DNA from: Thalassobacillus cyri
GTDB lineage: Bacteria; Bacillota; Bacilli; Bacillales; Halobacillaceae
Length of the DNA: 64,000 nt
Direction: 5' to 3'
Assembly (NCBI RefSeq): GCF_900107755.1
Contig: NZ_FNQR01000014.1
Coordinates: 1 to 64,000, forward strand
Translations under genes and position numbers: made by a program
The notes under the pieces: generated by a model
What the model was told of the DNA's origin: nothing
The model's input: only the letters and a program-made list of their open reading frames with translations
Databases searched by the model: none
In this document: positions 28,282 through 37,433 of the stretch, piece by piece
How the letters are laid out: each line of letters opens with the position of its first letter
Numbering within the stretch: the stretch's first letter is position 1

Positions 28282-28306
28282 CCGTAAACATTATAAATGT
28301 CTACGG
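28282..28306 (-). terminator. Terminator overlapping the end of the 113-residue gene
   Basis: CCGTAGACATT and AATGTTTACGG pair around TATA, followed by six T on the minus strand. The stop codon lies inside the stem. Confidence 0.7.
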
Positions 28307-28632
28307 CCTTCTGTCGAATCACGATCTTCCAGGATACCCATACTGCCGATATGTTCTTTCGTTTTTTCATCCCCTAATTCATATATGCGGCTGAACACTG
28401 TCCTCAGTCCATTATCGAATTCCCTATTCGGCTCATCATCATGGTAATGACGGAATGGTATATGGGCGCGCCAAAAAGCTCTTTCATCCGCATTATGCAC
28501 CTCATCAAAAAATGCACGAAGCTCAATTACTTCTTCTTCTGTTGCGAAAATAGCGAAAATATCATTATTTCCATCATGATTGACGGAAATTTCCTGCGAC
28601 CCGACGTTGACGTAGTATTTATTTTTTTCCAT
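28291..28632 (-). CDS. Small acidic protein of unknown function
   Basis: A 113-residue soluble protein with no membrane segment. It begins MEKNKYYVNVGSQEIS, a short beta element, and then FAIFATEEEVIELRAFFDEV, which reads as an amphipathic helix; RAHIPFRHYHDD is His-rich. The start follows GAGGAGGATTGGT; a longer frame upstream has no ribosome site. I recall similar sequences annotated only as hypothetical hydrolase-like proteins in Bacillaceae; no catalytic motif is clear. It lies between the FhuF-like gene and the exported protein, same strand. Confidence 0.7.
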   Translation of the reverse strand: MEKNKYYVNVGSQEISVNHDGNNDIFAIFATEEEVIELRAFFDEVHNADERAFWRAHIPFRHYHDDEPNREFDNGLRTVFSRIYELGDEKTKEHIGSMGILEDRDSTEGRRHL

Positions 28633-28724
28633 ACCAATCCTCCTCATTTGCTCAATAGTTTTTGCCAGTAAGAGGAGAATTATTATATTAGCATTCAATT
28701 TCAGTGAAATAACTCCGTATTGTA

Positions 28725-29474
28725 TCAACAGCGATGGGGACAAACTTTACAATACCCGCTCTCCTCATTCAACTTATAACTTAAGCAGCAACATTTCCTC
28801 TCACGGGCTCCACTCGGCAGTTTCGGTTGGTAATGAAAATAATGAAACGGATTTTTTTCTTCACCAAAACTCGCTCCATCGAGTTCATGAACAATGAAAT
28901 GAAAATCATCGTAAACCTGTGCCAGCTGTTCTTCTGTAAAATGTTCTTTAGCATATCGTTCATAAAACCAGAACAGATAAATAGCAAAGTTTTCCCATAA
29001 TACGTTCATGGATAACCTGCTCAATTGATTGATATGAAGAAAAAGCGGTCTCACATGTTCCTTAAATAATTCTGTAAGGTTTTCACGAAGCCACCTTTGA
29101 CGATCAAACGGGTCCGGAACGGTAGCTTCTTTCGATACAAAATTAAGTTTTGGAAACCATTTTTTATCTTCATCCATACGTACAAGCCTGATATTTTCCG
29201 GCCGAAAATCCGGGCATTTATTAAAACTCGACATCATGGCGATTATTCCAGTAACAATATAATAGCTGTACCGCTTAGAAAAAATAGAGGCTGTTGTTAA
29301 AAAGAACTGCGATTCCATAAACGCGTGGATTTCATCAAGTTTTTCTTGTAATCCTTGTTTTGTGAGGAGCTCGGAACCATAAATGATTTCTAATGATTCT
29401 TCATTCGTAGCTTTTGAAAGATAACGAAAGTGATTCTGCATAAAAGCTTCTTCCTGCTCTGTCAAATGTGTCAT
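28725..29474 (-). CDS. FhuF-like ferric-siderophore reductase with C-terminal cysteine cluster
   Basis: A 249-residue soluble protein. Its C-terminus has the FhuF-type pattern: a cysteine run (ERKCCCLSYKL) followed by CKVCPHRC, able to hold a [2Fe-2S] cluster. Upstream regions (NKCPDFRPENIRL, WENFAIYLFWFYER) resemble the IucA/FhuF reductase fold. FhuF proteins reduce ferric siderophores in the cytoplasm. The start is MTHLTEQ after GAGGTGAGAGTT. A Fur-like box lies about 100 bp upstream, shared across the divergent gap with feoAB, which fits an iron-starvation role. Confidence 0.8.
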   Translation of the reverse strand: MTHLTEQEEAFMQNHFRYLSKATNEESLEIIYGSELLTKQGLQEKLDEIHAFMESQFFLTTASIFSKRYSYYIVTGIIAMMSSFNKCPDFRPENIRLVRMDEDKKWFPKLNFVSKEATVPDPFDRQRWLRENLTELFKEHVRPLFLHINQLSRLSMNVLWENFAIYLFWFYERYAKEHFTEEQLAQVYDDFHFIVHELDGASFGEEKNPFHYFHYQPKLPSGARERKCCCLSYKLNEESGYCKVCPHRC

Positions 29475-29577
29475 AACTCTCACCTCAATATGCTTCCGTC
29501 CATTATAGTATAAGTTCCAATTTTTCTTATATTCCAATTATAAGTGTATGGAGCTTTCGAAATGCTGTCAATGAATT

Positions 29578-29592
29578 TGATAATCATTTTCA
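29578..29592 (-). promoter_or_regulatory. Fur-like box upstream of FhuF-like gene
   Basis: TGATAATCATTTTCA is a 7-1-7 inverted repeat with one mismatch (consensus TGATAATNATTATCA). It lies 104 bp before the FhuF-like start. Between it and the feo promoter (about 29600-29780) I see no gene or clear structure. Confidence 0.7.
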
Positions 29593-29801
29593 TTTAACTT
29601 TTTTGCCCTTCCAGCAGAAGTGAGCAGGATGACCATTCGCTATCCTTATGGAAGTCGGCAAGTATTCATTCTACACGAGCGAGGAAAGAGAGTGATTTCC
29701 CTATTCATCATTAGATTTATCAACAACTTAACAGACCCCCATTATATATGGACATTCTGTGTCATGTGACATAAATCATAACAGCTTGGACAGTTATTCC
29801 A

Positions 29802-29827
29802 TATAATCTAATTGATAACGATTTTCA
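29802..29827 (+). promoter_or_regulatory. feoAB -10 and overlapping Fur box
   Basis: TATAAT at 29802-29807 is followed by TGATAACGATTTTCA at 29813-29827, a 7-1-7 Fur box that would cover the transcription start. The -35 is weak (TAACAG-like, 17 bp upstream). Repression by Fe-Fur is expected. Confidence 0.75.
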
Positions 29828-29850
29828 CCAACTGAAAAGAGGTGGTTTCC

Positions 29851-30087
29851 ATGAATCTGATGGACTTAGAGCTTGGAGAACACGCAGTCATCAAAGACAT
29901 GTCCCGGATGAATAAATGGCTGCAACAGCGCCTGATACAAATGGGTATCCGAAACAATAGCAAAATTTATGTAAAAAACCGTCTTCCTTTCGGAGGACCA
30001 TGCATGCTTGATTGCGAAGGACAGTGTCTCAGTATAAGAAACAAAGATGCAAGATGCTTAGAAGTGGAGCGATTATCATGCAAATAG
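29851..30087 (+). CDS. feoA: Ferrous iron transport protein A
   Basis: A 78-residue SH3-like protein. MDLELGEHAVIKDM opens the fold, and RLIQMGIRNNSKIYVKN contains the conserved R-L-x-x-M-G-I signature. FeoA stimulates FeoB at the membrane. The start ATG follows AGAGGTGGTTTCC; a GTG three codons earlier overlaps that site and is unlikely. It overlaps feoB by 10 nt. Confidence 0.93.
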   Translation: MNLMDLELGEHAVIKDMSRMNKWLQQRLIQMGIRNNSKIYVKNRLPFGGPCMLDCEGQCLSIRNKDARCLEVERLSCK

Positions 30088-32057
30088 CACTATTAGGCAA
30101 CCCGAATACAGGTAAAACTTCTTTGTTCAACTCACTGACCGGTTCTTACCAGTATGTAGGCAACTGGAGCGGCGTTACAGTCGAAAAGAAAGTAGGATCG
30201 CTACGAAATGGAAGAGACGATTTGATTGATTTACCTGGCATCTATTCCTTGAACCCACTATCAAAAGATGAAGCGGTAGTATCGAATTTCTTATTACATG
30301 AATCATTTGAAGAAATGCTGAATATCGTGGATGCATCGCAGCTGAGAAGAAATCTGAACCTGACCATCCCTTTGCTGGAGTTTGGTAAGCCAATGGTGAT
30401 AGGATTGAACATGACCGATGTCGCCAAATTGCGGGGCATCCGCGTCCAGGAAGATTATCTTTCTGAAGAGTTGGGCGTTCCTGTTGTCCCTATCATCGCT
30501 CGCTCAGGGACCGGGATAGAATTTTTAGAAGATGAACTATATGAAGAAAACGCCTGGCGAAAACCATTTAAACTGGATTATGGCATGGCTGTGGAAAATG
30601 CTATCGCGGCATTAGTGAAGTTAATGCCGAAGTCATTCTCAGCTAAACGATGGCTTGCCATTCAATTTTTAGAGGAAAACAGAGCGGTGGAAAATTTCAT
30701 TTACTCAGTAGCAAATGAATCTCTGCTTTGCAAAATTCGTAGTGAATTAGAAGAGAAGTTATCGAAGCCACCTGCTATCGATATTCAAGATACCCGGAAC
30801 AAATATATCGAGCACGTTATCGAGCGGGTTACTATTCGCGAAAAGATCTCCAGGGTCACGCTTACCGATAAGATAGACGCCCTTGCTACCCATAAATATC
30901 TCGGATTGCCGATATTCTTATTACTGATGTACGTCATGTTCATGTTGACCTTTAACTGGCTCGGATTCCCGTTATCAGACCAGTTGGATCGGTTGTTTTC
31001 AGGTCCATTGACTTCAGGTCTTGAAGAATTATTAGGAATGATAGGCGCCAGCAGTTTCATTCATGCATTAGTGCTTGATGGGATTGTAGCTGGTGTCGGA
31101 GGAGTATTGGTGTTTGTCCCTCAGATCTTTATCCTGTTCTTTTTTATATCTTTGTTAGAGGATTCCGGTTATATGGCTCGTGTCGCAACCGTGATGGACC
31201 GTGTTATGCAGGCGATCGGATTAAACGGTAAGTCCTTCATCCCTATGATCATAGGGTTTGGCTGCAACGTACCAGGTGTCATGGCGGCAAGGACAGTAGA
31301 ACAACCAAAAGAGCGGTTGATGACTATCCTTCTTACTCCTTTGATGTCCTGCTCTGCTCGCCTTCCGGTTTACGCCCTTTTTGTCGGTGCTTTTTTCACC
31401 CAGAACCAGGCCTTCGTCGTTTTATCGATCTATTTATTAGGGATTATACTGGCACTTCTGTTAGCAAAATTATTTTCCAAGACAATTTTTAAACAGGAAG
31501 AATCATTCTTTGTCATGGAGCTTCCTCCCTACCGGCTCCCTCAATGGACTAGCTTGTGGAGAAGCACATGGGACAAAGGGAAAGGTTTCGTCCGTAAGGC
31601 AGGAACCTTCATTTTTGCAGGTTCTGTGTTTATTTGGCTCCTTACTTATGCAGGCCCGGGCGGATTGGATGTCCCTATGGATGAAAGCTTTTTAGCACTA
31701 ATTGGAAGCAGTATTGCACCGTTACTCGCCCCAATCGGTTTCGATAACTGGCAATCATCTGCTGCTTTATTAACAGGGTTTCTGGCAAAAGAAGTGGTAG
31801 TCTCTACCATGAGCATCATCTACACCGTACCAGATGGTACATTGCAAGAGGTATTAGCGACATCATTCACACCATTAGCCGCTTACAGCTTCATGGTATT
31901 TATCTTGTTGTATATCCCCTGCCTAGCTACCATAGCGGCAATCAATAAGGAGACAGGTTCCAGAAAATGGACATTATTCAGCATGGCATATGCACTCATT
32001 ATCGCTTATGCGGTCTCTTTCTCCATTTATCAAATCGGTCAGTGGTTCATTGGGTAA
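30078..32057 (+). CDS. feoB: Ferrous iron transporter FeoB
   Basis: A 659-residue GTPase-permease importing Fe(II). The N-terminal G domain has G1 GNPNTGKTS (residues 7-15), G3 DLPGIYSL and G4 NMTD. The membrane part (about 270-659) contains two Gate motifs, including GFGCNVPGVMAARTVEQPKE and a GFLAKEVVVSTM repeat. The start is MQIALLG preceded by AGTGGAGCGATTATC inside feoA. The tight overlap implies coupling with FeoA, and the next gene is its usual small partner. Confidence 0.97.
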   Translation: MQIALLGNPNTGKTSLFNSLTGSYQYVGNWSGVTVEKKVGSLRNGRDDLIDLPGIYSLNPLSKDEAVVSNFLLHESFEEMLNIVDASQLRRNLNLTIPLLEFGKPMVIGLNMTDVAKLRGIRVQEDYLSEELGVPVVPIIARSGTGIEFLEDELYEENAWRKPFKLDYGMAVENAIAALVKLMPKSFSAKRWLAIQFLEENRAVENFIYSVANESLLCKIRSELEEKLSKPPAIDIQDTRNKYIEHVIERVTIREKISRVTLTDKIDALATHKYLGLPIFLLLMYVMFMLTFNWLGFPLSDQLDRLFSGPLTSGLEELLGMIGASSFIHALVLDGIVAGVGGVLVFVPQIFILFFFISLLEDSGYMARVATVMDRVMQAIGLNGKSFIPMIIGFGCNVPGVMAARTVEQPKERLMTILLTPLMSCSARLPVYALFVGAFFTQNQAFVVLSIYLLGIILALLLAKLFSKTIFKQEESFFVMELPPYRLPQWTSLWRSTWDKGKGFVRKAGTFIFAGSVFIWLLTYAGPGGLDVPMDESFLALIGSSIAPLLAPIGFDNWQSSAALLTGFLAKEVVVSTMSIIYTVPDGTLQEVLATSFTPLAAYSFMVFILLYIPCLATIAAINKETGSRKWTLFSMAYALIIAYAVSFSIYQIGQWFIG

Positions 32058-32083
32058 TTAAAGTCGGGGGAGGTTTTATAAAA

Positions 32084-32266
32084 ATGCTTGTGAATGTAGT
32101 GATCGGCCTGGCAATTTTCGGGTATGCCAGTTATGCGATGTTCAAGCACGTTAAAAATAGTAAAAAAGGAGCCTGCGCCACCTGTGAATTACAGACCAGT
32201 TGTAGTAAGAAGGAGGATGACTGCTGTGATAGTGTTCCGGCTCAAGTATATCTCAAGCAAAAATGA
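32084..32266 (+). CDS. FeoB-associated cysteine-rich membrane protein
   Basis: A 60-residue protein with one N-terminal helix (LVNVVIGLAIFGYASYAMF). A short cysteine-rich tail, ACATCELQTSCSKKEDDCC, follows with five cysteines. That is the layout of the FeoB_associated family, a small Feo partner proposed to stand in for FeoC in Firmicutes. GGGGGAGG lies 9 nt before the ATG. The stop codon is inside the terminator stem. Its function has not been established; a metal-relay or assembly role is inference. Confidence 0.85.
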   Translation: MLVNVVIGLAIFGYASYAMFKHVKNSKKGACATCELQTSCSKKEDDCCDSVPAQVYLKQK

Positions 32267-32304
32267 CAGGAAAGACCTGGAATTATCCAGGTCTTTCCTG
32301 TCAT
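32263..32304. terminator. feo operon terminator
   Basis: ATGACAGGAAAGACCTGG and CCAGGTCTTTCCTGTCAT make a perfect 18-bp stem with a 6-nt loop. It may also serve the convergent lipase gene. Confidence 0.85.
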
Positions 32305-32316
32305 TGGTGGTAAAAT

Positions 32317-33027
32317 TTAAAAGTCATATTCTTTTATTATCTTTTGCGTTATCAATTTATATCCCTTTTCAGTTGGATGTAGAGCATCGCTGAAATACTT
32401 ATCAGATTTTTTGTCAAAAAGTCCATTCGTTTCAATGAATTTTGTTCTGGAATAGTTGCTTACGATCTTCTGACTGCTATCATTCCAATTTCCGACTACC
32501 TTTTCAATTTCTGCGGAAGATGGAAAGGGATTATATAAACCAAGATATAAAACAGGTGCGTCCGGATTATTTTCTCGTATGATACTAAATATCCTTGTTA
32601 AATTCTTTTCATAGTCTGCTTTTCCACGCTCTATCCGTTCATCATATAATTTGGCCAGATCTCCACCATTACTTTTAATTAAGTCGTTGGTACCAATAAA
32701 AATAATAATAAAATCCGCTTCTGCTACGTTTTCCTGGATGTCGGATTTTTTTAGTTGTTGCAGCAGACCATCTGTTTGTTGCCCCGGAATTCCATAATTA
32801 TGAACCGTCACCGGCCCATCATGGTTTTCACTTAGCAGTTTTTGAAGATCACCGACATACCCAGTCCCTGTTTTATCGCCTACACCGTAAGTCAGGGAAT
32901 CTCCTAAAGCAACCAGCTGTTCGTTTTCATTCGTTTTCGCTTTCTGTTTCTGTTGTTGTGCCAGGAAATAAGAGATAGCTGAAATGATTACTAAAAGCAC
33001 AAGAATAGAAATAAGTATTTTTTTCAT
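32317..33027 (-). CDS. Membrane-anchored SGNH/GDSL lipase-esterase (YpmR-like)
   Basis: A 236-residue protein with an N-terminal anchor (about residues 5-24) and an SGNH domain. LVALGDSLTYGVGD holds the catalytic Ser (about 45), FIGTNDLIKS the Asn and DALHPTEKGY the Asp/His pair (about 218-221). The fold and length match YpmR of B. subtilis. It probably acts outside the membrane on an unknown ester. Convergent with the feo operon. Confidence 0.85.
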   Translation of the reverse strand: MKKILISILVLLVIISAISYFLAQQQKQKAKTNENEQLVALGDSLTYGVGDKTGTGYVGDLQKLLSENHDGPVTVHNYGIPGQQTDGLLQQLKKSDIQENVAEADFIIIFIGTNDLIKSNGGDLAKLYDERIERGKADYEKNLTRIFSIIRENNPDAPVLYLGLYNPFPSSAEIEKVVGNWNDSSQKIVSNYSRTKFIETNGLFDKKSDKYFSDALHPTEKGYKLITQKIIKEYDF

Positions 33028-33242
33028 ATAAACCTCCCAAGACTAAAAGGTACCCTGAAGGACACGGGATCAAACCATGCCCCACACTTCCAGCCCTACC
33101 CCTTTTGATAAGTTTGTGTTTCCCTACCTTCATACCCGACTATTTTAGATTTCATTCCTTATGCTCTCCCCCTCTTTCCATAATATCCCTATTGCTATTA
33201 AAATAAGGCTCTGTTACTCTCATTGTTGATTTACAGATAATC
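33028..33242. other. Spacer with no recognisable gene
   Basis: I see no ribosome site with a credible frame, no hairpin of note and no repeat here. It holds the likely upstream region of the lipase gene and ends where the large repeat begins. Confidence 0.5.
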
Positions 33243-33740
33243 TCCGTTTTGCTAATACTCAGTTTCGAGATAATTAGGTCCGTTCCTATGAGAAGATGGG
33301 GATGGGCTGGGAAACGACTCGCTTTCCAGCTCCATCACCTAGACACTCGCGACATAAGCAGTCCATCAACGGGAAGAAAAATCACTTCCCTTTTGCTGTT
33401 CTGCTTATGCGTGTCGTGTCTCCCAAGGCAATTACGCATTCATTTCTTCCCTGCGGGGGACCTGGCAAGCTTCCTCAGGCTGCGCCCTGTGGGATCTCGC
33501 CTAGCCCCTTCTCCCGCGGAAGTCTCGCCGTTTTCCTTCCCATCCGGCCAGTATTGTACTAAACGGATCCTTCAAAAAGAGAATAGTGCACACTAACAAC
33601 TTCATCCTGAAGCATTTATAGAGGGTATGAAGGGGCAGAAATTTCTTTCAAATATTATGGGATGTATTCCCCACAAGTGTGATTTCGAGAACATCCTATG
33701 GCAAAGGGCGTAGGGGAACTGCGAGACTCCTGTGGGAAAT
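33243..33740. repeat. Large intergenic repeat (copy B)
   Basis: The sequence runs from CTAATACTCAGTTTCGAGAT through GGGAAACGACTCGCTTTCCA, CGACATAAGCAGTCCATCAA and TCTCGCCTAGCCCC to CACAAGTGTGATTTCGAGAA. It is collinear with copy A, with one copy of the 124-bp block instead of two. The right-hand section found in copy A after about 16205 is missing. Frames of up to 115 codons inside it are not conserved between copies. Confidence 0.85.
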
Positions 33741-33817
33741 ACATGTTGGATGCCCACAGAGCAAATAGCCTCATAAATAATATCAACAACAAGGTGAAAC
33801 AGAGCAAAAAAATAAAT

Positions 33818-33850
33818 AAGCCTTTGGATTCCTTAAGAATCCAAAGGCTT
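33818..33850 (-). terminator. men operon terminator
   Basis: AAGCCTTTGGATTC and GAATCCAAAGGCTT form a perfect 14-bp stem with a 5-nt loop, downstream of menC. Confidence 0.85.
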
Positions 33851-33876
33851 TCGTTTTGTTGTAAAAAGCTTACATG

Positions 33877-34980
33877 CTAGTTTACCTGGAAAGTTCTTGA
33901 AACCTTAGTCACGTACTGAAGATACTCATCGTCTATTTCAAAGCCGATTCCCGGTTCAGTAGGCACCTCCACTTTCCCTTTCTTTACGTTCACCTCAGGA
34001 ATAATCAAGTCCCTTTCCCAAAAACGGAAAGAAGCAGATATGTCACCGGGAATTGAGAATCCTTCCAAGGAAGCGAGCGCGATATTATGGGCCCGTGATA
34101 TCCCTGATTCAACCATTCCCCCACACCATACTGGTGTATCAGATTTTCTGGTAAAATCATGGATCGCCAGAGCTTCTGTCATCCCGCCCACCCGGCTGAT
34201 CTTGATGTTGATGATCTGGCAGCTTTCCATTCGGATCGCTTGTTCTGCATCAGCCAGTGACCTGATACTCTCATCCAAACATATCGGTGTGTTTAATGTA
34301 TTTTGCAGTTGTTGATGTAAGAAAAAGTCTCCGGCACGAAAAGGTTGTTCGATCATCATCAAATCATGGGAGTCCAGCTCTTCCAAATAAGGAATATCTT
34401 TCTCTTCATACATGCCATTCACATCAATCATGATGGGAAGTTCCTGGGAATATTCTCTGACTTCTTGAATTGCCTGTGCTTCTTTATATTTTTCCACTTT
34501 CAGTTTATAACGCCGGTAGCCTTCCGTTTGATAACCCTCAATCATTTTACCGATGTCATCGGATAAACTCAGAACCACTCCTGTATCTACATGTGTGCGG
34601 GTTCCCCCGATCAATTCACTCAGGCTTTGCATCTTTTGTTTTGCAAATAAATCCCACAGGGCAGCTTCCAAACCAGCCTTTGCCATTTCATTCCCCTGAT
34701 AGCCGGCTAACTTTACAGAAATATTGGACGGATGAGCAATCTTTTGCCATTCCACAGTCGGAATAAACACCTTACTCAACAATTCCCAAGCCGTATGGAT
34801 AGTTTCAGCTGTATAAAAAGGCGTAGAAAAAGCTGTCACTTCTCCAAATCCTCTTCTGCCTTCTACATCAACTGCTTCTACAATGATAAGTTCCCGATCA
34901 ATAACCTGGCCAGCATGTGTATCAAAGGGCTTTTTCAACGGCATTTCTATATGCCGGAGATGAATGGCTGCTATATTCAT
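33877..34980 (-). CDS. menC: o-Succinylbenzoate synthase
   Basis: The 367-residue enolase-superfamily enzyme dehydrates SHCHC to o-succinylbenzoate. The catalytic Lys is in YKLKVEK (about residue 163). Metal ligands are IDVNGMY, MIEQPF and CLDESIRS, and the second Lys is in NIKISRVGG. The ATG overlaps the menE stop region (TAGTGATG) and the operon order men-B-E-C supports the call. Some relatives also racemise N-acyl amino acids; the men context favours OSBS. Confidence 0.93.
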   Translation of the reverse strand: MNIAAIHLRHIEMPLKKPFDTHAGQVIDRELIIVEAVDVEGRRGFGEVTAFSTPFYTAETIHTAWELLSKVFIPTVEWQKIAHPSNISVKLAGYQGNEMAKAGLEAALWDLFAKQKMQSLSELIGGTRTHVDTGVVLSLSDDIGKMIEGYQTEGYRRYKLKVEKYKEAQAIQEVREYSQELPIMIDVNGMYEEKDIPYLEELDSHDLMMIEQPFRAGDFFLHQQLQNTLNTPICLDESIRSLADAEQAIRMESCQIINIKISRVGGMTEALAIHDFTRKSDTPVWCGGMVESGISRAHNIALASLEGFSIPGDISASFRFWERDLIIPEVNVKKGKVEVPTEPGIGFEIDDEYLQYVTKVSRTFQVN

Positions 34981-34982
34981 CA

Positions 34983-36464
34983 CTAATTCCCCACATCCTT
35001 CCGAAAAGCTGGCAGTTCTCGCCTTAGCAGCTTATTAGAAGCATTACGTGGCAGCTTTTCAACGAAGTGGATTTCTTTTGGACATTTATATCCGGCCAGG
35101 TGATCTCTGCAATAACGGAGGACATCCGTTTCATTGAGAACGGATTCTTTTTGAGTGACCACAAAAGCTGCTGGCACCTGTCCCCAACGCTGATCTTCTA
35201 TACCGGTTACCCCTGCTTCCATAATACCTTTCATACCAGAAAGCACACTTTCTATTTCTGCCGGGTAAATATTTTCCCCACCGGAAATAATCAAGTCCTT
35301 CCGTCGATCCACCACATACAGAAAACCTTCCTCATCCTGATAGCCAAGGTCACCAGTAGCAAGCCACCCATCAGAAAGAGCTTCTGTTGTGGATTCATCC
35401 CGCTTATAGTAGCCTTTTGTTACCATAGGACCTTTCACCTTGATTTCTCCGATTTCCCCACGTGGAGCATCGATTACCAGCCAGGCGGTGCTCAATGCTC
35501 TTCCTGCTGACCCAAGCTTTCTTAGCGCATCCTTAGGACTTAAGGTCACAATTTGCGATGCTGTTTCTGTCATTCCATAGGTTTGGAATACAGGGATCGC
35601 TTTATCTTTCGCATTCTCAAGTAATGGTTTTGGAGCCGGGCCTCCTCCAAGCAGCATGCAGCGAAAATGTGCTGGTAACCGCTCATCTCTTAAGTTTTCT
35701 ATCAAACGTTGGAGCATGATAGACACCACCGAAACTATCGTTACTCCGGAGTTTTTGATGGCGTGATTTACCATATGTTCATCAAACCGTTCCATCAAAA
35801 AGACAGGCATACCATAAACAACATTTTTAATCAGCGCAGAAAATCCTCCTACATGAAACATCGGGAGGCAGATCAGCCATTTATCACTTTGGGAAAGACC
35901 AAGGTTAAGAGCAGAACTGATAGCACTTGCCCAGTGATTTCCATAAGTCAGTTGGACACCCTTAGGGCTGCCTGTTGTGCCTGATGTGTAGATAATGGTA
36001 AAAACCTCATCTAATGTTATTTCCTTACGAATGGCATCAGGGCTGCTTCTATTTGTTTGGATCAGATGATACTGAACAATTGGACAGGCAGCCAGTCCGG
36101 CATTTCGAATCGCAGCTTCTCCCTTTGAATAAAAGTTCTCCTCTGTAATCAAGCAACTGACTTCAGCATCCTTGATTTGGAAAGCAAGCTCTTCTGGAGT
36201 AAGGCGGGTATTCAATAATACTACCACTGCACCTAAATAACTGAGCGCATGAATCGCTAATACCATTTCCAATCGGTTTGAAGATAGCACAGCCACATGA
36301 TCCCCCCGCTGTATGCCATTTTCTTCAAAATAAGCAGCATATTGTTTACTTCGTTCATGTAGCTCTAAAAAGGACAGAGACGAGCCGTCATCTGTTTCAA
36401 TGGCTTTTTCATGGGGGTTCAATTCTGCTTGTTTCTGTAGCCAGTGAGGTAGGTTGCTTTCCAT
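34983..36464 (-). CDS. menE: o-Succinylbenzoate-CoA ligase
   Basis: A 493-residue ANL-superfamily enzyme that activates o-succinylbenzoate with ATP and CoA. The P-loop-like motif is TIIYTSGTTGSPKG (about residues 153-166). TYGMTETASQ, TGDLGYQDEEGF and DRRKDLIISGGENIYP complete the core signatures. It lies after a hairpin that separates it from menB and directly before menC. Confidence 0.94.
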   Translation of the reverse strand: MESNLPHWLQKQAELNPHEKAIETDDGSSLSFLELHERSKQYAAYFEENGIQRGDHVAVLSSNRLEMVLAIHALSYLGAVVVLLNTRLTPEELAFQIKDAEVSCLITEENFYSKGEAAIRNAGLAACPIVQYHLIQTNRSSPDAIRKEITLDEVFTIIYTSGTTGSPKGVQLTYGNHWASAISSALNLGLSQSDKWLICLPMFHVGGFSALIKNVVYGMPVFLMERFDEHMVNHAIKNSGVTIVSVVSIMLQRLIENLRDERLPAHFRCMLLGGGPAPKPLLENAKDKAIPVFQTYGMTETASQIVTLSPKDALRKLGSAGRALSTAWLVIDAPRGEIGEIKVKGPMVTKGYYKRDESTTEALSDGWLATGDLGYQDEEGFLYVVDRRKDLIISGGENIYPAEIESVLSGMKGIMEAGVTGIEDQRWGQVPAAFVVTQKESVLNETDVLRYCRDHLAGYKCPKEIHFVEKLPRNASNKLLRRELPAFRKDVGN

Positions 36465-36504
36465 GTATTAAGCCTCCTTGGAATAAAAAAATCAGAAAAG
36501 AGAA

Positions 36505-36548
36505 GAAAGCATCAGCTTCCGCGCCTATTTGCACGGACTGATGCTTTC
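36505..36548 (-). terminator. Hairpin between menB and menE
   Basis: GAAAGCATCAG and CTGATGCTTTC form an 11-bp stem with a 22-nt loop, followed on the minus strand by a moderately T-rich stretch. It may attenuate rather than stop transcription, because menE has no clear promoter of its own. Confidence 0.6.
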
Positions 36549-36582
36549 CTCCTGGAAAAGTTATATCCTGTCTTGGCTTCCA

Positions 36583-37401
36583 TCAAGGGAAACGCGGAAA
36601 TTGTTTGAAGTCTGGCTTTCTCTTTTCCTTAAAGGCATCGCGGCCTTCTTTAGCCTCTTCTGTGGTGTAATAAAGCAATGTAGCGTCTCCACCCATTTGC
36701 TGAAGTCCAGCTAATCCATCAGTGTCCGCGTTGAAGGATGCTTTCAAGAAACGAAGGGCAGTCGGTGATTTTTCAAGCATTTCCTGACACCATTGAACCG
36801 TTTCTGTTTCCAATTCAGCTAAAGGTACTACTGTGTTGACTAAGCCCATATCCAACGCTTCCTGTGCGTCATATTGACGGCATAGGTACCAAATTTCACG
36901 AGCTTTCTTATGACCGACGATTCTAGCTAAGAGACCAGCACCATATCCGGCATCAAAGCTGCCGACTTTAGGCCCTGTCTGCCCAAAAATGGCATTGTCT
37001 GCTGCAATCGTCAAATCGCAGACCACATGGAGTACATGTCCGCCTCCAACCGCGTAGCCGGAAACCATCGCTACGACCGGTTTCGGAATTACCCGAATCA
37101 ATCGTTGCAAATCAAGCACATTTAGACGAGGAATCTCATCTTCACCTACATATCCACCGTGCCCCCGTACAGATTGATCACCGCCGGAACAAAATGCTTT
37201 GTCGCCAGCTCCCGCCAGGACAATAACGCCAATTTTAGAATCATCTCTGGCATAAGTAAAAGCATCCAGTAGTTCATTTACTGTCTGCGGACGGAAGGCA
37301 TTTCGCACTTCCGGACGGTTGATGGTGATCTTAGCAATACCATCATATGTTTCGTAAAGAATATCTTCATAATTTCGTTCGTTGATCCATTCAATTGCCA
37401 T
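36583..37401 (-). CDS. menB: 1,4-Dihydroxy-2-naphthoyl-CoA synthase
   Basis: A 272-residue crotonase-fold enzyme that closes the second ring of menaquinone from OSB-CoA. Signatures are [18 protein letters not shown], the oxyanion hole [11 protein letters not shown] and [17 protein letters not shown], all typical of MenB. The ribosome site is GGAGG. Identification is secure. Confidence 0.96.
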   Translation of the reverse strand: MAIEWINERNYEDILYETYDGIAKITINRPEVRNAFRPQTVNELLDAFTYARDDSKIGVIVLAGAGDKAFCSGGDQSVRGHGGYVGEDEIPRLNVLDLQRLIRVIPKPVVAMVSGYAVGGGHVLHVVCDLTIAADNAIFGQTGPKVGSFDAGYGAGLLARIVGHKKAREIWYLCRQYDAQEALDMGLVNTVVPLAELETETVQWCQEMLEKSPTALRFLKASFNADTDGLAGLQQMGGDATLLYYTTEEAKEGRDAFKEKRKPDFKQFPRFP

Positions 37402-37433
37402 GTGAACTCCTCCTTTAAAACGCTTTCCATTTT

